Part shown: piece after piece, positions 1 through 11,617 of the stretch
Layout: every line of letters begins with the position of its first letter
Numbering within the stretch: the stretch's first letter is position 1
Assembly (NCBI RefSeq): GCF_000002985.6
Contig: NC_003284.9
Span: 12,152,001-12,216,000, forward strand
Direction: 5' to 3'
Source: Caenorhabditis elegans
Lineage: Eukaryota; Nematoda; Chromadorea; Rhabditida; Rhabditidae
Length of the DNA stretch: 64,000 nt
Translations under genes and position numbers: made by a program
The notes under the pieces: model-generated
Told to the model about the DNA's origin: nothing
The model's database searches: none
What the model saw: the letters and a program-made list of their open reading frames with translations, nothing else

Positions 1-2079
1 TAGACCAAAGAATACTCCAGCTGAAAAATGGTTGTTTTGTAAAATTTTTGTGGTTGTAAAAAAATACCTGCGATTTGTCCAAACCCAGTACAAATTGCGT
101 TAAGAGCCAAAAGAGCGTTCGTGTTATTACCCAGCTGTTTGGTAAATGAAATGCAAGTTGGGTAGATTGCTATAACAAGAAAGTTCTCAAGTGAAAGAAA
201 AACATATGTTGGATTTTTATATTTAAATGGGATTCGTAACAAGGAAATTATATTATACATTTTCTTATTTTTCAATACATAGTTTGACCTTTTTTCAAAT
301 TTTAAGTTTTGAAGTAATTGTTGAATTTGCAACAGACATAAGACTTTCAGCCAAGCAAGGTTCAAATTTTGATGTGCTAACTTTTGGCAAGAATTACGAA
401 GCGTTACAAAATTGCTATGGAATTTTGGAGGACAGTAAAAATTACAGAAATAATCAAGTCGTTTCTCATTCACTCAAAATTTTATATGAAAACTTCTCGA
501 ACGTTTTCTTAATTCAAAAGATCTACTACGAACCTAAACGTCACTTTAAATGTTCTCAGCTTCTATTCCATTCTCACCTGTCCAAAAAGATTGCTCAATT
601 CCGGTGTACGCAAAAACAAATGCGAGAAGGATCATTTTCTTGGTTAACATCAACTTGAAGGTTGAAGCAACCAACTTTCCATAATTTTTTCGATCGACTA
701 CCGCAGGGTAAGACGGAGCACGGAGCAATGCAAAGATCACAGTAGAAATGAGGGACAAAACAGTGAAAACGGAGTAGAGAATGTTGATCTGAAAAGTTTT
801 TCATTTTATCAAACACGGATTGCACTAAATATTGAGCATCTGAGTTTCAAGAACATTCAAATGTAAACGAAGACTATTTCAATTAAGTAACCACCAGAAT
901 TAAAACTTTCAAACGGTAACTTTTTATTTATAACAACTTAACAATGTCTTACCCAAGTTTTCCCCATCCTAGTTTTCCGCCTAACTTTGGCCAACTTTAG
1001 GTTTTCTCCAAGTTATATCGAACTTAAAAATAATAATAAAATGTTCTACCCAAAATCTTACTAACTTTTTTTTTAAATTTTAATGATTTGTTTAAAAATT
1101 TAGAAAGAAATTGAAGGTTTTGAGTCAATTTTTATAGCAGGTTTTGACTCAATTTTTTAATTTGATGACTAACCGTAGAAGAAGGTATCTGATCTTGAGC
1201 TCCCTGCACAGTGAAAACAATGAATAGAAAAATACCACCACCCAAAAGTGAACTTTCAGACATTGCCCATAGCATTGAGCTATTTCGACTTGTTGTTTCC
1301 TTGGTGCAATTTTGAGACAAGTATGATCCTTGCCCAGTCCAAATAACTGAAAAATTATGTTTTAGTAAAGAAGACAAATGAAAAGGTCATACTAGATGCT
1401 CCAAATCCAAGAAGTGCACTGCTGGCATAGAGATACCATTCATTGAGGAATAGGAACCCAACCTGGAAATGATTTAAAAAATTAAAGTAGATTCAGTAGT
1501 AGTGAGGGACTGTTGTGCAACGATACAGTATGTTTTTGAACATCATAAACTTGTGAAGTTGGGTGGAAGTGTTTAAAAAACGTCAAACTTATTCGAATGT
1601 ATTTATCTTAACATCGTACATTTGTAACATTTCAACTTATATTGATACACGGTATTGGTGTAGGATAAATTTTGGAAGAAAACTTATGTTTTGTTTTTAT
1701 AATTTTTTTTCCAAATTAATAAATTAAATACTATAATGCTACTTAAATTGAACATTGATGTAGGCATCTAATCGAATCAATTTTATCTTTCCTTGTTTCA
1801 CACCTGGAAAATTGTATAGCAACATGATCCAAACACCATAGCCCATTTTGGAGTCAAAATATCCACAATCGGCGCGGCGGCAAAATTGGCAACCGTAAAA
1901 ACGGCGTAGATAATTGCCAAGCTGTAGTACCCGGCATGTTTGTTTATGCTTCCACTATCCGCTGCACTATCAATGACTGCCTCTTCAATAAATCCTTGTG
2001 AGTTGAACGCAAAAAATGTCGCAAAAAATCCGAACCCGAGCTGGATGACATTTAGCGTTGGGTTATCAAGCAGAGGCAT
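1..2079 (-). CDS. UNC-93-like membrane protein, 5' part of gene (runs off left edge)
   Basis: Multi-pass membrane protein of the UNC-93/MFSD11-like branch of the major facilitator superfamily. The founder UNC-93 regulates a muscle two-pore potassium channel; other members are poorly understood transporters. I read six exons: 2079-1804, 1462-1393, 1346-1174, 788-578, 169-68 and 20 to beyond base 1. All junctions keep the frame and give 284 codons in the window. Family hallmarks are an N-terminal GFGFFATFFAFNSQ helix, the WTGQGSYL segment in exon 3, a hydrophobic LLGGGIFLFIVFTV helix, and SFWTAIYPTCISFTKQLG spanning exons 4-5. The ATG at 2079 follows an ATATTCAG acceptor by 8 bases, which fits SL1 trans-splicing; an upstream cis exon is not excluded. 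The 3' end is missing. The family call is firm, but I cannot name the paralogue. Confidence 0.85.
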
Positions 2080-2086
2080 GGCTTGG

Positions 2087-2095
2087 CCTGAATAT
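2087..2095 (-). promoter_or_regulatory. Probable trans-splice acceptor of the UNC-93-like gene
   Basis: On the minus strand an ATATTCAG acceptor ends at base 2088, leaving an 8-base leader (2087-2080) before the ATG. No in-frame coding exon is evident just upstream, so a spliced-leader acceptor is the simplest reading. Confidence 0.5.
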
Positions 2096-4446
2096 GAATT
2101 GTTGTGGAGGGAAAATTACAAGGAGTCAGTAAAATTGAATATAGTTTGAGTTTGTTTTACAGAGTGAAAATCAAAAAAAGGCGAGGTGGACTATGTGGAA
2201 GTCGAGTAGTTAGGCATGTGGTGATAAGAAAAACTGTTGCAATTATATGGGCATTATGACTGCCAGACAGTAAAACAAAGGCATTAATAATGACCAAAAT
2301 CGGATTATTAAGAAAAATGGACAAAAGTTCGGTTGGAAAGCGGGGCGGAAGGTGCGCATAATTCATGTTGTCTCTTTGACAGGGGGTCGTCACACTATTC
2401 TAAAAAGATATTTCAAGTAGATAAGAAGACGTGAATATGGAAGGTGAACGGGAACAGGTAAAATGTAGGTATTTGAGGGGACGAACAACATTGGAGACCT
2501 TCAGGAAACAAGAAATAGAGTTGTAACTTTCACGTTTGATTGATTTGAATTTCCTCATGCAGGAACAATGTGTTTGTTGTGACGATTAGATGACACGAAA
2601 AACAGTCAACATTGCTTAATCCATGTTTGATGGTCAAGTGTTGGCAGAGCACACTTTTATCATTGGCCAAGTTGGAAAGACCAATTTGAGTGCGATGGGC
2701 GTAATGTTATCTTATCAATTTTGTTCTGACCCATACGAAAGACATTATAGGCTAGTGAGTGGTAAGGGAAGGTGGGTCAAACATTGTTATAGAGCTTCTA
2801 GTTTTTTTTTTGCAGGTAGGGACTAAGAAAATAGTCATATAATTAGAACTTGTTCTGGGTAAATTATTTTGAAACGAATTCAGCGTTCATAATCATCATG
2901 GCTGTGAAATGATTAGGTCTACATGTTTTTTTTTAAATAAAAAACTTTTAGATTCATAAGATTTGATAAAATATACCAAAAATCAGGCGAACTGTTACGA
3001 CTAATATATCTATTGCAATTCAAGAATTATTTTTAAGCACTTTTGAGTGTTGCTCTTTGAAATAAAATAAATTGTTTGAAATGCAATTTTGAGTAGTGTA
3101 AACATTATCCTGAACTGTTGGAAATTTTCATTAGAAATTGATAAAATTATTTACTATGAGAATTATGGAAACTTCTGAATTATTTGAAACTTGTCAAAGA
3201 ACATTATTTTATATATTTTTTTTCTTAATTTTAGTGTCTTAAATTACTTTGTTTCCAAAATGCACAAACTTGTTGGGCGTCCAAGTAAAATTCAATTTTT
3301 TGGCAGTACAAAAAATGATTCAAAAATGTATACAATGCTGATTTAAAAAAAATCAAACAATCTTGCTTTTCAGTGATGGAATACATACATTCGCATTCTT
3401 ATATAAACCGTTTTTGGTATTCAATGAACCGGGAAAAACAACATCAATATGCTAATAGTCTTTGTTCTTCCAGATTTCGGGTGCAAACAATTCAGCTCAT
3501 GTGGATGGTTTTACAGCAAGGCACGATTGAATATGCAAACTTGTGTTGGATCATGGATCATCTCACATGCATGATAGCATAAAAAGAGAGATTAAAAAAA
3601 CAAGCAACAGGTTTTTCAGAAAACATATGATAATTGCTCCAGGTTTGAACTACAAACCGATCAACAAAAATGATTACAGGAATGGTTCGGAAAAATTATG
3701 ATACTACTTATTTATAGCTGTTGATTGCAGGCAAAACGTTGAATTGCTAATCTGACTACACTATTCAGTATGTTCAAACAGTACAAAATAGTACAAAAGT
3801 TGGGACACAATAATGTGACAATACAGACAAAAAGTGACTGTGAAGTGTGAAGTGACACGCAACACTAAAAGTTGATATTCCGGAGAGATAAAAACTTGCA
3901 TATAACACTTTTCATCTGTATTTTTTGTTGTAAGAAATCACATTTTCTTCCTGTATATTTCAAGTATATTTCAATATCTAAAATATATGAGACACGTCTG
4001 AAACATGTTTTGAACGACATAATGAACTACCTTTACCTTTACCTTTTTAACATTTTGTTAGTTTACCGTTTTCGAAACCAATTTTTAGCTTATTGAGTTA
4101 TGGTTTTTAAACACAGCCCCACATTCACGAAAAGTCGTTTGTGCATACCTTCATGACCAGCACTGTACCCGATTATTTGATGTCATATTTACTTAATTTT
4201 TATAACCTTGAAAATATTTAATATAACCGATAAAAAATGCTCCAATAGTTGAATAATAATAAGAATGCATGTGTATAATATGATTTTTGAAAAACCCAAA
4301 TCTAAATATCGTTAATTTTCTTCATTTTTATTTAAACAAAGCGTGACAAAGCAAACAAGTTGGACTAGAGATTTTGTACTTTTTCAAAGTTCTAATCGAG
4401 AAATCTGATGAAAAATTATAAGAATAAAATTTAAAGAATGAATTAG
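2096..4446. other. Intergenic region between the UNC-93-like and zinc-finger genes
   Basis: About 2.3 kb of AT-rich sequence between two genes on the same strand. It should hold the UNC-93-like promoter. I see only short open frames with no matching splice signals. The spacing is far wider than the roughly 100-bp gaps of C. elegans operons, so the two genes are probably transcribed independently. Confidence 0.6.
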
Positions 4447-4452
4447 TTTATT
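4447..4452 (-). terminator. Polyadenylation signal of the zinc-finger gene
   Basis: An exact AATAAA on the minus strand lies about 20 bases past the TAA stop at 4473-4471. A second AATAAA overlaps the stop codon itself. This gives a very short 3' UTR, which is common in nematodes. Confidence 0.5.
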
Positions 4453-4470
4453 ATATTGAATTGCATATGT

Positions 4471-7400
4471 TTATTTGTTTCCGCTGAGATCCACTTCCAT
4501 AGTTTTTGCAATAAGGCGATCAGTTACTTGAAGTTCCTACAATAAAAAAGAGATTTATTTTAAAAGTACCGTTGAATACCTACCATTTTCAGTCTTGGGA
4601 AGCAATAAGTAATCATTTCTTCCATTTTCTTCATGTCTTCAGCTGATAACGGCCCGGCTAATGATGAGTCGAACTTTGTGGATTTTGCCTTATGTACTGT
4701 TGTCACATGAGATTGTATCTTTAAAAAATAATCATATTTGAAAAAGCAATTGAAATAGATACTTACTCGTTCTTGTGTTGTCCGGTAATGTTTACATATT
4801 CTGCACTGAAATGCTGCCATTTTCAGATGGTTTTTCTGCACATGATTCAAGGCACTCGATCCGCTGGAAAAAAGTTGTTGAGAAACTGATGGAATATATT
4901 TTTACGAATAATGTTTTGAGTTTGTTTACCATGGGTTTGTTCACCTAGATAATTTAAAAATGCCTACAAATCTCTTGAAAAAATCAAAAGCCCCACTGAT
5001 CTTTTTTATCGAGACTATACAAAAATGTCTCAACTTCATTCAGGGTGTACGAGAACTCGTACTCTTCTATCTCTTCTTTCATCTTTTGTTTCCCATATAA
5101 TTAATATCAGCAATATTTGATCTTGCTTTTATCACAGTACCTTTTGTCAAAGTGCTTTTGCCCCGCCATTCCTACAGTTTCTCCACCCCCTTTCTTATGT
5201 ATTTATAGCAGCCCATGTGGACTGCTTTTTATCTTTAATCTACAACGTATTGAATTTTTTAAGTTCAAATAGTTTTTCAGTTGACGAGTGCACTAAACAG
5301 CTATTCAATTTTTGATGACAAACTTAAAGATTTGGGCTAATTGGCATGAAAGACCATGAAAATATTTGAGAGTTTTTTAAAATAAACTTTATTAATAAAT
5401 TCGGTCATGTTTTACGATTATGAAGCACCTGAAAAAAAAAACAATTTTCACTCAATTTTTAATACGCTTTTTTTTCATTTGACAAAAAATTTTTAAAAAA
5501 ACTTACTGTGACCCTTTTGGTAGTATTTCATCACACTTCCTGCACTGCATATTTATCGGAAATATACCGCATTCTGTTGATGTCTAAACGTTAGCATGTA
5601 TTTTCGATACATTTTTACTTTTACCTACCATGGATCTGATAATCGGCTTTTGCGCCAATTTTCTGACCATACTCCGTTTTGCTTTGGCACTTGGGAACTG
5701 TGGCGTCATTCTTATATGTGAATCCATGTTAATTATTTCATGCGGTGCTCCATTCGAAGTGGATGCCTCTTGTTGGCATGCCCCTATAAAACGGGTTGGT
5801 GGAACAGAATTGTGACGTGGGATTCCTGAAAATAAAATAAATGCTTTGTTCACACCTCGGGCTTTCAAATATTGTAGTTAGTTATTTTTGATTAAAAAAG
5901 GCATTTTTCTTACCCATCGGGATCATTTGAGGTAGAGGAGGCGGTATCATTGACGGTCCTGGCAGCACAGTAAGGTCAACAAATTCATGGGCAGTCTGAA
6001 ATTAAAAAAAAAAACTATATAAATGCCATAACACACGTCCAACGCCATACCAAAAGAGCCATCAGCCTCTGAACATTGTTTTTAGAATTTAATCCAATGC
6101 GCATACAAATGAAATGATCGAAAACAATTGGGGCAGAAGGTCGCTCGACTTCCACTTGACGTAGTCTGAAAATTACATGAAATGAAAACAAAAAACGTTT
6201 TTCTATGCATTTTTTACAAGGGAATATTGATTTTAAGAAGAGAAAATATTTTTGCGTACATTGTTGTACTGCAAAATGTTTTGAATCAATTTCCGGTATT
6301 TCAACACTCTTGTTATTATTTTTAAATTGTGAGATGAATATTTCCAATCCTTAAAATATACAAAAAATTTTAATTGAATAAAATCGGTTACACTGTGATT
6401 ACAACTAGTATATTAAGCACATTCGTTGCAATAATCATTCTGCGCAAACTCGACCATAAAATATGGTTTCACTGAAACATCCACGTAAAAGTTTTTACAT
6501 TATGCACCAATTTTCGTTTCAAGAATTTTTTTCGAATTTCAATCTTATTAAAAACTTTTAAATTGTATTTGCTTGTTTCACATTCTAACGTTGTTTTTCT
6601 GATGTTTTAAATTATATGAATTTCATAATAAAAACCCCTCGGCTCAAACTCGCATCATTATCTCTCATCTCAGTTTATTTTTAAACTGAAACATTTGCAC
6701 CCGATCAAAACTCATTATCCCAGGTTTTGTATGTTTACACCATTGTTACACTTTTCTGCAGATCGACCAGAGAATTGTTGCCCTCTTGCACAATGAGATT
6801 AGTGTGTGATGTAACGGACTTTTCGCATTTTTATTTTCTGATCTCCACATCAGCTGTCAGAATAATGCCAAAATGTCCGGATTAATTAACCAGTCATCCT
6901 TTTTCCCTCATTTTAAATGAATTCTAGTGATTGAAGTAGTGACGGATACGTACTTCCGGGTTTAGTTCGCGACAAAAAATATATCTAGCTTGTTTTTCTC
7001 TGTTTAAAAGCATAGAGAAAAGACGTGTATTATAGAAGATAATTAATTGTTGTTTTGATAATAATGGAATGATTAAGCCAGCTCACAAAGCTCACAATTA
7101 AAAAACTGTATAATTATAAAACGCCACTAATAGAAAAACTATCGCTGCTTAAAAAATTTAAAAAATTGCATAAGAAGTTTTGTGTTAGTTTGTTTTAACT
7201 TGTTTTAAAATACATTCATAATTTAAGTTTTTTAAAATTAATTTTGATGAGTAACTATCAATTTCAGATGTTTAGATTTTCCTTTACACACCTGATTTTT
7301 CAAAAAAAAAACTGGATTTGGAGCCCTTTTAAATCATATTTTTCCCTTTTTGTAAGTGGCCAAACATTTTAAACTTATGGTCAATTATGAGATACTTGCT

Positions 7401-8039
7401 ATTTAAAATGCTGCTACTTGCTGCTTAAAACTCAATTGCTTAAAATTCAGACTTCATTCTAAATGCACCTAGAATTTCTTTTAACAATTCGAAACTGTTT
7501 GGTGGAAAATGTTAAAAGTACTGGAAACACATAATAATTCAGCTACTTTTTAATAAATGAATTTATATGTGTAGCTTGATGTCATAACAATAATTGTTTT
7601 CAAAGGCAAAAAAATCTACTAACGAATAACCGGTCTTTAAAAAATAAAACGACAAAAGTTTCGATTGATCATTGCGTGCCGCAAATAGACGGTCACCGAC
7701 CGGTATATTTATGCAAGTGGCTCGCGAGCCGGGCACCCGGTTTTATGTGAATTTATGTGCCACCAGAACATTTTCGAACGGAGAGAAAAAAGAAATTGGA
7801 CTCTGAGTTTTGAAAAATAAAGACAGACTTTTATCATTTTTAAACTAATTAAAATGATAAGCATACCGTTCTCTCACAATGTGCGTTGGTGGTGGAGCTG
7901 GTGAAGGGGTATTTGCTTCGTCAAATTCTTGTTTTATTTTTCGAGCAATCATCAGAGCATCTTCATCGTCCTCCTGCTCTTGCCACTTTTCAGCTTCTTC
8001 GTACTCCAAATCCACAATTTCGGCTTTTACTTGCTTCAT
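4471..8039 (-). CDS. Two C2H2 zinc-finger protein, 311 aa, eight exons
   Basis: Probable nuclear nucleic-acid-binding protein; I do not recognise the gene. Exons: 8039-7867, 6165-6051, 5995-5914, 5825-5625, 5573-5507, 4863-4767, 4718-4584 and 4536-4471. They sum to 936 bases, keep the frame throughout and end in TAA. Finger 1 is C201-x2-C204-x15-H220-x4-H225, split between exons 5 and 6. Finger 2 is C233-x2-C236-x12-H249-x4-H254, split between exons 6 and 7. The first has an unusually long middle spacing; the second is canonical. The acidic N-terminus holds two SUMO-type motifs, VKAE (4-7) and IKQE (35-38), then a Ser/Pro-rich stretch near 45-52. The middle (about 105-180) is Pro/Met-rich and then basic. 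The ATG lies 11 bases past a TTTCTTCCAG acceptor. Intron 1 is 1.7 kb. The weakest junction is the exon 7 acceptor (TTTTTAAAG). Confidence 0.8.
6166..7866 (-). other. Long first intron of the zinc-finger gene
   Basis: A 1.7-kb intron, GTATGC donor to AATTTTCAG acceptor. It is AT-rich apart from an island at about 7670-7745, which contains a perfect 12-bp palindrome, GGCTCGCGAGCC, at 7719-7730. First introns in worms often hold enhancers, and this island is the only part that stands out. Confidence 0.6.
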
Positions 8040-8058
8040 TTTTTACAGATCTGGAAGA
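8040..8058 (-). promoter_or_regulatory. Probable trans-splice acceptor and leader of the zinc-finger gene
   Basis: On the minus strand a TTTCTTCCAG acceptor ends at 8051 and is followed by an 11-base leader (8050-8040) and the ATG at 8039. I see no coding exon upstream, so a spliced leader probably joins here. Confidence 0.5.
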
Positions 8059-8339
8059 AAGAGATAGGGATCAAAAATAAAAAATTAAAAACAATAAAAT
8101 ATCGGCGAAGTTTAACGCGATTCAAAATTAAATTGAACTGTCAGTCAGCCTTTTTTCTAAACTAAAAATAGTATTACATTTTGGAATAAGTACCTCAGAG
8201 AAAATTCTTTGTGCAATTTTGCAGAATGATTTTTAACTATTAATTGATTTTTTTCAATCACAAATCAAAATGAAACGTAATAATTCAATTAATTATTTTA
8301 TTTTATAAAATTAACAAATAAAAAACAAGTTGAGTTATT

Positions 8340-8600
8340 AAACTTTGAGAGAAATTAGAATCACAGGCAAAGCGGAGTGTATAGAGGCAGTAGAAACGGG
8401 CTGATGGGCCTGTGCGGTGAGAGAGAGAAAAAGAGGCAAAAGCAAAGACAGTGTGCGGAGGATCGATGCGGACAACTATCCAAAACCGGTCCTCGATTTG
8501 TTCGCGTTTTCTCAATAACCGGCTTGTCGTACGCACTCGCACCAGGAGCGGCCCCACACACAACGTTTCGACAACAATAAAACCCGTCTTACATTTGTTG
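8340..8600 (-). promoter_or_regulatory. GC-rich island, likely promoter of the zinc-finger gene
   Basis: A 260-bp island of clearly higher GC content, set in very AT-rich DNA, lies 300-560 bp upstream of the zinc-finger start codon. It contains GAGAGAGA tracts and several CGG/CCGG steps. Placement and composition fit a core promoter or outron start. The four overlapping open frames in it disagree in frame and strand and look like by-products of low stop-codon density. Confidence 0.4.
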
Positions 8601-9966
8601 CGCCAATTTCCCAGATTTTCACAACCGCCTTTATACATACATAAAATTACCCGGTTTCTAGAAGTTTAGATCAATATGCACAAAAATTTGCAATCCAGAT
8701 ATTTCCATAAAAATTAAAGTTAAATGGCTATCCCTATCTAAAAACGAGTAGTTTATACATATAACAAAACAAAAAACATTGAGAGAGTCCATAATCATCT
8801 CATCCCATTTTTTTTATTTAAAAAAAATTAAGAAATGTTTTGGTTTAAGACAGTTTGGGAACATTAGTTAGTATATCAGTTTTCAAAAATAACTTCAAAG
8901 ATGGGAAGACACTATTCATTTTTTTTCCTATAGAATTAAAATTAAATTAAAACTGTAAGATATTTAGAATATTTTTTGACTATATTAAAACAAAATTCTC
9001 TTATTTTATCAGCTTAACCTATCAATTTTGAATATGACAATTTTCAATAAAAAATAATGACACTGTTACTTTATTCACATTTAAGTCTTAGAATGAGAAA
9101 AGTTTTGCATTGTAAAATGAAATAAAATGTTTTTTCAAGCTCCCGTCAATAAATTTCTCAAAATTTTATAATCACGTTCAAAACTATCAAAATTTGTCAT
9201 ATTTGCTGAAACAACAGTTGAAAAATGTGAAATCTAGCTCAAAACAGTTTTGCTTAAAAATAAATAACTACTGTTATACATAGTTAAAATTATACAAATG
9301 CAAACATTTTCAGCTGTTTGGAATTACAAAAAAAAATGTAATTAATTTAAGAGATTGTCTTAATTTCTCAGAAAAGAATGTATTTGCATAATAACTAGAA
9401 TGAAATACCAAAACTTAACTTAGATCTGCAATTTTCACCAGGCTGCTCTTTGAAAAACCAAATTTCAATATGTATAAAGTGAGGGGAAATAATCAGCTTC
9501 TGAGCATTTTTAGATCAGATCAGTACATTTAAAAATTTCTATTAAACCTTATCAAACTACATTCTGTTTGCTCAAACCGTAAAGCTAACTTAAAGTTTCA
9601 GCAATTTAAATCAATTCAGAAGCCCAGGTTTCAAACTGAGCCAAGCATTTCGTCTAGATAGTGACTTTAAATTGAAGACTTGACAAAACCGGTTGAAACA
9701 TAAATACATACACATGCTTATTGGACGGAGAGAAAAGATTGATTCTCATGAGAACTAGATTGAATTCAAGCAGTCAAAAAAAACTATTTCAAGAGGCTAG
9801 CAAAAGAGATATTCAGATGACAGATAAGGTGAAAGGAAAATATATCACCTTCCAAGGGTTTAGATAATTTGTTTTATCTAAAACCTGGTAGGCATGTTTA
9901 CTTCTTTAATTATTATATCTTGTATATAAAATTAATCTGCATTGTTTCAAATGTATATACAATGAG
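8601..9966. other. Intergenic, no gene seen
   Basis: AT-rich DNA without a supportable exon or recognisable repeat; many A and T runs. Confidence 0.5.
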
Positions 9967-10060
9967 GGTACTATTCCTTTTCTACCCCGCATTCACGTGA
10001 GAATTTAATTTGAATAATTCAATGATTTGTAAAAAATGCGGGTAGAAAAGGAAAAGTACC
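9967..10060. mobile_element. 94-bp MITE with 8-bp target-site duplication
   Basis: Terminal inverted repeats of about 26 bp: GGTACTATTCCTTTTCTACC on the left, and a right end whose complement starts GGTACTTTTCCTTTTCTACC. The element is flanked on both sides by ACAATGAG (9959-9966 and 10061-10068). A perfect 8-bp duplication fits hAT-type insertion. There is no coding capacity. The two arms differ by about two substitutions and one C insertion, so the copy is fairly young. Confidence 0.75.
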
Positions 10061-10068
10061 ACAATGAG

Positions 10069-11162
10069 ATCTATAAATTATTTAAGGATTGCTGTTATAC
10101 CTATTTTTAGCATGTTTTTTGAAACAAGCTTTCATTATTAGTAAAAATAGAAATGTCGCATACAAATTGTTTAAACTAAGCCTGCTATGACGTGTTAAAA
10201 CGTTTGAGATTTCTCTTTTTATTTGAAAAATGGACGTTGTTAAACGAATTTTGTAATTGATTTTGAGGTTCATTTGGATTTTTAAAGTCCATAGTGAGTA
10301 ATATTATAATTTATTTCTATTAAAAAAAACACCATATTTCTTTACGGTAGTACATATTGTTTGCCTGTTGATGTAAGAGTTAGTTACTCTAATATTTTTG
10401 TTTTCTTTCCCGATGTTTTCATTCGTGTCTCAAAAATATTTTCAAACAATTTTCTACTGTATTTTTAAAATTTTTTAATGATATACATCAAAAAACAACA
10501 CAATTTCACATGAATCTTTTTGGTACTTAAAAACGATTTGTTTTGTTTCACTTGTATTTTCTAGCAACGTTTGTCATTAACATCAACTTAACGATCCCTG
10601 CAGCCATTTTTTAAAAACCTAGATTTATTTTATCTCAATGAGTAAACTTGAGATTTTTGCGATACCACCTTGAACTTTTTTCTAGTCATCCAATTCCCTC
10701 GTTTGCTCGTTACTCAGCCAAAATCAGGTACGGTGTTCCGCGATAACTATATGTTTGTGTACGATGTGCGAAGGTCAAAGAAAGATTCGGTGAGAGGTGG
10801 CACAAAAAACATTTCGGGATGAAGAACAGTTGCAGGTAACCTTATGTTTGCGTTCGCAAATAGACTCTCACAACAATGACAAAAAACCAATGAGCGTCAA
10901 CGGTTTTTTTTTCATGACATTTGAGAAGTTGAAAGCAAAGAAAAGTTGGGAACATTTTCGCAAATAGAACGAAGATCACATAATGTTTATTGTTCAATGT
11001 AGAGCTGGGAAATCGGACGAGCAAACGCGCGTGCGTCCGGTTTTAAAACGACGGAAAACCTGATCGAATCAAGCGCCCGGTCGTCCGGTTTTAACCCAAT
11101 TTTTTGCCAACCCAAGCTCAATATCACATTTAAAATGAAGTGTTGAAAATAATTTTATATAG
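10069..11162. other. Intergenic; GC-richer patch with repeated CGTCCGG motif
   Basis: No gene seen. From about 10680 to 11100 the DNA is GC-richer. The string CGTCCGGTTTTAA occurs twice about 50 bp apart, near 11035 and 11085. Confidence 0.4.
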
Positions 11163-11617
11163 GGAAATGTCCAAATATCATAATATTACATGCAAGAAAA
11201 AATTATAAATTTTATGTCTTTTTAAAAATTGTAAAAATCTCAGTTTTTTCCAAATTTGATTTGAACCTCCCACCGTTAGTTTTTTATTTTTGAAAGATAA
11301 GAAGTAATGCTTTATAAACGACTTCGAACTTGAATTAATAAATTTCAAAAACTTACGCTTGTATTTAATGTAGTTTTTTGGCAAAAAATCGTATTTTGAC
11401 ATTTTCTTCAAATAAAAAAAAAATTGAAAAAAACGTGCAAACGCGCTCAATTGAACAAAACATCTTGGCGGGAGGTTCAAAGTGAATTAGGCATAAACTG
11501 AGATTTTTTCCATTTTTCAAATAATGATATAATATTTAGAAATGTTTTCAACTATGATATTTGGTCATTGTGGTTCCATAGGCACGTTTTAAATTAATTT
11601 CCCCTCTTGCGCTACTC
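11163..11617. repeat. Dispersed palindromic repeat of a C. elegans family
   Basis: The right part reads TGATATTTGGTCATTG, then TGGTTCCATAGGCACG, a T-rich stretch and GCGCTACTCC. I recognise this as a diverged copy of a common C. elegans repeat whose usual form contains GGTGGAGTAGCGCC and a 'GGTACCACAATGACC'-type core. The left part is a degenerate inverted copy: a GAACCTCCC block near 11260 pairs with GGGAGGTTC near 11470, and AAATATCAT near 11170 pairs with ATGATATTT near 11555. The single open frame inside is not a gene. Confidence 0.6.

Noticed and set aside
2157-2393. Minus-strand frame just upstream of the UNC-93-like start
   Set aside because: Considered as an upstream exon, but it has no donor that joins in frame to the acceptor before 2079, and its residues look random.
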